Positions 61,425 through 64,000 of a stretch of 64,000 nucleotides of DNA are shown in pieces (position 1 is the first letter of the stretch; each line of letters opens with the position of its first letter). Both the position numbers and the translations under genes were made by a program. The notes beneath the pieces were generated by a model that did not search any database, was not told the origin of the DNA, and was given only the letters and a program-made list of their open reading frames with translations. Source of the stretch: Streptomyces nigrescens (GTDB lineage Bacteria; Actinomycetota; Actinomycetes; Streptomycetales; Streptomycetaceae); assembly GCA_024349765.1 (NCBI GenBank), contig AP026073.1, forward strand, positions 2,790,001 to 2,854,000. Reading direction: 5' to 3'.

Positions 61425-62492
61425 ATGCGTCCTGGGAAGTTGTGCGGTCTGGCCGTGGTCGTGGCACTGACCGCCACCGCGTGCGCCGGCGGGGGAGCGG
61501 ACACCGGCCGGGACGACGCCGGCCGCGGCGGCGCCGGATTCCCGGTGCGGATCGCCGACTGCAAGGGCACGAAGACCACCTTCACCGCCCCGCCGCGCAG
61601 AATCGTCACCAGCAACGCCTCCGCCCTGGAGATGCTGCTCCGGCTGGGCGCCGGCGACCGCGTCATCGGCACCGGCTTCCCCCCGGGCAAGGGCGCCCTG
61701 CCCGCCGCCCTCGACGCCCGCGCCCGCAAGGTGCCCGTCCTCGGCAAGCACCTCATCGCCAAGGAGAAACTGCTCGGCTCGGGAGCCGACCTCTACATCG
61801 ACACCTTCGCCTCGATGGGCCACATGGGCGGTGCCGGGGACGCACCCACCGACGACGAGTTCGCGGCGGCCGGCATCAAGCACCTCTACCTCGCCTCCAC
61901 CGCCTGCGCGCCCATGGCGAAGCAGCCGCAGCGGGACCTGTCCGGGGTGGAGGACGACATCCGCCGGCTCGGCGCGGTCACCGGTACGGCCGACCGGGCG
62001 AAGCAGCTCATCGCGGGCATGCGGGCCAAGGTCGCCGCCGTGCAGCGGGCCGTCGGCACCGTCCCCGAGCGGCAGCGGCCGACGTACTTCTTCTTCGACT
62101 ACGACGCCGGCACCAAGCAGCCCCTCGCGGTCTGCCGCAAGCAGGTCGCGAACGCCGTCCTCACCCAGGCCGGCGCCCGCAACGTCTTCGCCGGCTGCGA
62201 CGGCGACTTCCGGCCCGTCTCCTGGGAGGACGTGGTCGCCAAGGACCCGGACTGGATCCAGCTCGGGGTGCGCAACCGGGGTGACGCCGCGGCCAACGCC
62301 CGCGCCTTCGACGAGGCGGCCGCCTTCCTGAAGAGCTTCCCCGCCACCAAGGGACTGACCGCGGTCAAGAAGGGGCACTTCCTGCGGATCGGTTCGGAGC
62401 GCACGACGATCCCCGGGGTCGGCACCGCCGACACGGTCGAGGAGATCGCGCACACGCTCTACCCGGCACGGTTCAAGGAGGCCCGGCGGTGA
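61425..62492 (+). CDS. BtuF/FepB-type substrate-binding lipoprotein
   Basis: The 355-residue protein has a lipoprotein signal (lipobox TATAC, Cys near residue 20) and a class III periplasmic-binding domain: RIVTSNASALEMLLRLGAGD, DLYIDTFASMGHMGG, and a final TTIPGVGTADTVEEIAHTLY. The motifs agree with importers of siderophores, haem or corrinoids. The GV.TADTVEE ending also recalls the actinobacterial 'putative F420-0 ABC transporter' binding protein, an assignment from memory that needs a profile check. It overlaps the permease gene. Confidence 0.88.
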   Translation: MRPGKLCGLAVVVALTATACAGGGADTGRDDAGRGGAGFPVRIADCKGTKTTFTAPPRRIVTSNASALEMLLRLGAGDRVIGTGFPPGKGALPAALDARARKVPVLGKHLIAKEKLLGSGADLYIDTFASMGHMGGAGDAPTDDEFAAAGIKHLYLASTACAPMAKQPQRDLSGVEDDIRRLGAVTGTADRAKQLIAGMRAKVAAVQRAVGTVPERQRPTYFFFDYDAGTKQPLAVCRKQVANAVLTQAGARNVFAGCDGDFRPVSWEDVVAKDPDWIQLGVRNRGDAAANARAFDEAAAFLKSFPATKGLTAVKKGHFLRIGSERTTIPGVGTADTVEEIAHTLYPARFKEARR

Positions 62493-63574
62493 CACCCGTC
62501 CTCGCCGAGGCCCCCGGCCGGGCGGAAGCGGACGACCGGACCGGGCGGCGGACCCCGCGCGCCGGACTGCTCGCGCTCGTCCTGGGCGCCGCCCTGCTGG
62601 CGGCCCTGACCGCCGCGGTCTCCGTCGGCGCCACCGCCATCCCGCCCGCGGAGGTCTGGTCGGTGGTGCTGCGACGGCTGGGCGGCGCGCCGCCCCGGCC
62701 GGGCACCGACGACCTCATCGTCTGGCAACTCCGGGTGCCCCGCGCCCTGTTGGCCGCACTGGTGGGCGCCGGCCTCGGGCTCGTCGGAACCGCGACCCAG
62801 GCACTGGTCCGCAACCCGCTGGCCGACCCGTACCTGCTGGGCATCTCCAACGGCGCCTCGCTCGGCGCGGTCGCCGCGATCGTGCTGGGCGCGAGCACCG
62901 GCGGACTGCTCGGGCTCGGGCTGTCCGCGGCCGCCTTCGCCGGCGCGCTGGCCGCGTTCGCTCTGGTGTGGAGCCTGGCCCGGCGCGGTGGCGGATTCTC
63001 GCCGCTGCGGCTGGTGCTGGCCGGCGTCGGCGTCGGCCAGTTCCTCTCCGGGTTCACCAGCTACCTGGTCCTGCAGGCCGGCGACGAACAGCAGACCCGC
63101 AGCGTGCTGTTCTGGCTGATGGGCAGCCTGAGCGGGGCCACCTGGAGCCTGCTGGGGCTGCCGCTGCTCGCCGTCACGGCCGGGCTGCTGGCCCTCCAGG
63201 CCCGGGCCCGCGCCATGAACGCCCTGCTCATGGGCGACGAGACCGCCGCCGGCGTGGGCGTCCCGGTGACCCGGCTGCGCCGCGAACTGTTCGTGGTCAC
63301 CAGCCTGTTGACCGGCGTCCTGGTCGCGGTCTCCGGCGCCGTCGCCTTCGTCGGCCTGATGGTGCCGCACCTGTGCCGGCTGGTCATCGGCGGCGACCAC
63401 CGCCGGCTGCTGCCGCTGTCCGCGCTGACCGGGGCGCTGCTGCTGGTCGTGGTGGACCTGGTGTGCCGGACGGCCATGGACGCCCAGGAACTGCCGGTCG
63501 GGGTGGTCACCGCGCTGATCGGCGCGCCCGCCCTGCTGTTCGTGCTGGACCGGCGGACGGCGGCCGACCGGTGA
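62489..63574 (+). CDS. FecCD/BtuC-type ABC permease
   Basis: The 361-residue membrane protein is a FecCD permease with about ten spans. Landmarks are VWQLRVPRALLAALVGAGLG, ATQALVRNPLADPYLLGIS and VAFVGLMVPHLCRLVIGGDH. It would move the ligand delivered by the upstream lipoprotein. GTG start overlaps the previous stop, and its own stop overlaps the ATPase start. Confidence 0.92.
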   Translation: MTPVLAEAPGRAEADDRTGRRTPRAGLLALVLGAALLAALTAAVSVGATAIPPAEVWSVVLRRLGGAPPRPGTDDLIVWQLRVPRALLAALVGAGLGLVGTATQALVRNPLADPYLLGISNGASLGAVAAIVLGASTGGLLGLGLSAAAFAGALAAFALVWSLARRGGGFSPLRLVLAGVGVGQFLSGFTSYLVLQAGDEQQTRSVLFWLMGSLSGATWSLLGLPLLAVTAGLLALQARARAMNALLMGDETAAGVGVPVTRLRRELFVVTSLLTGVLVAVSGAVAFVGLMVPHLCRLVIGGDHRRLLPLSALTGALLLVVVDLVCRTAMDAQELPVGVVTALIGAPALLFVLDRRTAADR

Positions 63575-64000
63575 ACGTCGCGATCGAGGATCTGCACGTC
63601 GGCTACGCGGGCCGGGACGTCGTCGCCGGGGTGCACCTGATGGCCGCCTCCGGCGAGATCGCCGGACTCGTCGGCCCCAACGGCAGCGGCAAGTCCACCG
63701 TCCTGCGGACCGTCTACCGCCATCTGCGGCCCACCGCCGGACGCGTCCTGCTGGCCGGCACCGATCTGCGCACGCTCACGCCCGGGCGGACGGCACGGCA
63801 GGTCGCCGCGCTGCCCCAGGAACGCGGCAGCGACTTCGAACTGACCGTGCGCGAGGTCGTGATGATGGGGCGGACGCCCTACAAACGGGCCTTCGCCGGG
63901 GACGACCGCGAGGACCGCGAACGGGTGGCGCAGGCGCTGGCCGCCGTCGGACTCGCCGGACACCAGGCCCGTCGGTTCTCCGCCCTCTCCGGCGGCGAAC
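63571..64000 (+). CDS. BtuD/FecE-type ABC ATPase, cut by window edge
   Basis: The first 143 codons are present. Walker A is LVGPNGSGKSTVLR, followed by the Q-loop ALPQERGSDFELTVREVVMM and the beginning of the signature (SALSGGE) at the very end of the window. It powers the importer encoded just upstream. The GTG start overlaps the permease stop (GTGA). Confidence 0.92.
   Translation, partial: MNVAIEDLHVGYAGRDVVAGVHLMAASGEIAGLVGPNGSGKSTVLRTVYRHLRPTAGRVLLAGTDLRTLTPGRTARQVAALPQERGSDFELTVREVVMMGRTPYKRAFAGDDREDRERVAQALAAVGLAGHQARRFSALSGGE

Noticed and set aside
1-64000. Searched for tRNA or rRNA genes, CRISPR arrays, insertion sequences and attachment sites
   Set aside because: None could be supported; short repeats found are coding repeats or hairpins between genes.

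Overview
The window is very GC-rich DNA with actinobacterial gene style: GTG and TTG starts, overlapping ATGA/GTGA junctions, leaderless promoters, SpoIIE-type phosphatases, a PF04672-type methyltransferase and NHLM-type peptide export. It most probably comes from a Streptomyces chromosome. I saw no rRNA, tRNA, CRISPR array, insertion sequence or attachment site. Most of the window is ordinary chromosomal coding DNA with two peptide-based accessory loci set into it.

Left part (1-11.9 kb). The edge holds an unrecognised three-gene unit headed by a 61-residue peptide. A molybdenum block follows: two small HTH-TOBE proteins that look leaderless, a di-domain molbindin, a small sulfite-oxidase-fold protein, the binding protein ModA and a fused ModB-ModC. 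A PucR-type regulator with a clean operator-like dyad lies inside this block. Next come a deazaflavin-type reductase and a SulP transporter/beta-carbonic anhydrase pair.

12.0-18.0 kb is the most unusual part. A consensus promoter drives a 51-residue peptide whose C-terminal half is an in-frame repeat with Gly-Cys-Ile-Ser three times. Behind a 13-bp intercistronic hairpin follow a PaaK-like adenylate-forming enzyme, a small GRDP-like protein and an MFS exporter. A HypX/HoxX-like enzyme is transcribed divergently and a receiver-less winged-helix regulator lies behind it. I read this as a candidate RiPP or peptide-carrier locus.

19-53.6 kb is mainly housekeeping and surface functions: an amino-acid permease, GNAT, DinB, GH16, a trypsin-like protease, a glycan operon (three GT2 genes, flippase, deacetylase), a GGDEF-EAL protein, a GH15 trehalase/glucoamylase, a PAS-SpoIIE phosphatase, a 928-residue membrane protein with a type-1 periplasmic-binding ectodomain, a streptogrisin-like protease with repeat linkers, the tdh-kbl threonine pathway, a LysR regulator, a ClC channel and a PHP-domain protein.

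54.3-60.8 kb is a compact NHLM-type export locus: a 70-residue double-glycine peptide with a Gly/Thr-rich repeated core, a strong hairpin, an HlyD-like adaptor, a C39-peptidase ABC exporter and a second ABC protein with a long N-terminal extension, closed by a terminator. No modifying enzyme is visible. A stand-alone cyclic-nucleotide-binding domain follows. The window ends in a BtuF/BtuC/BtuD-type importer whose ATPase is cut by the window edge.
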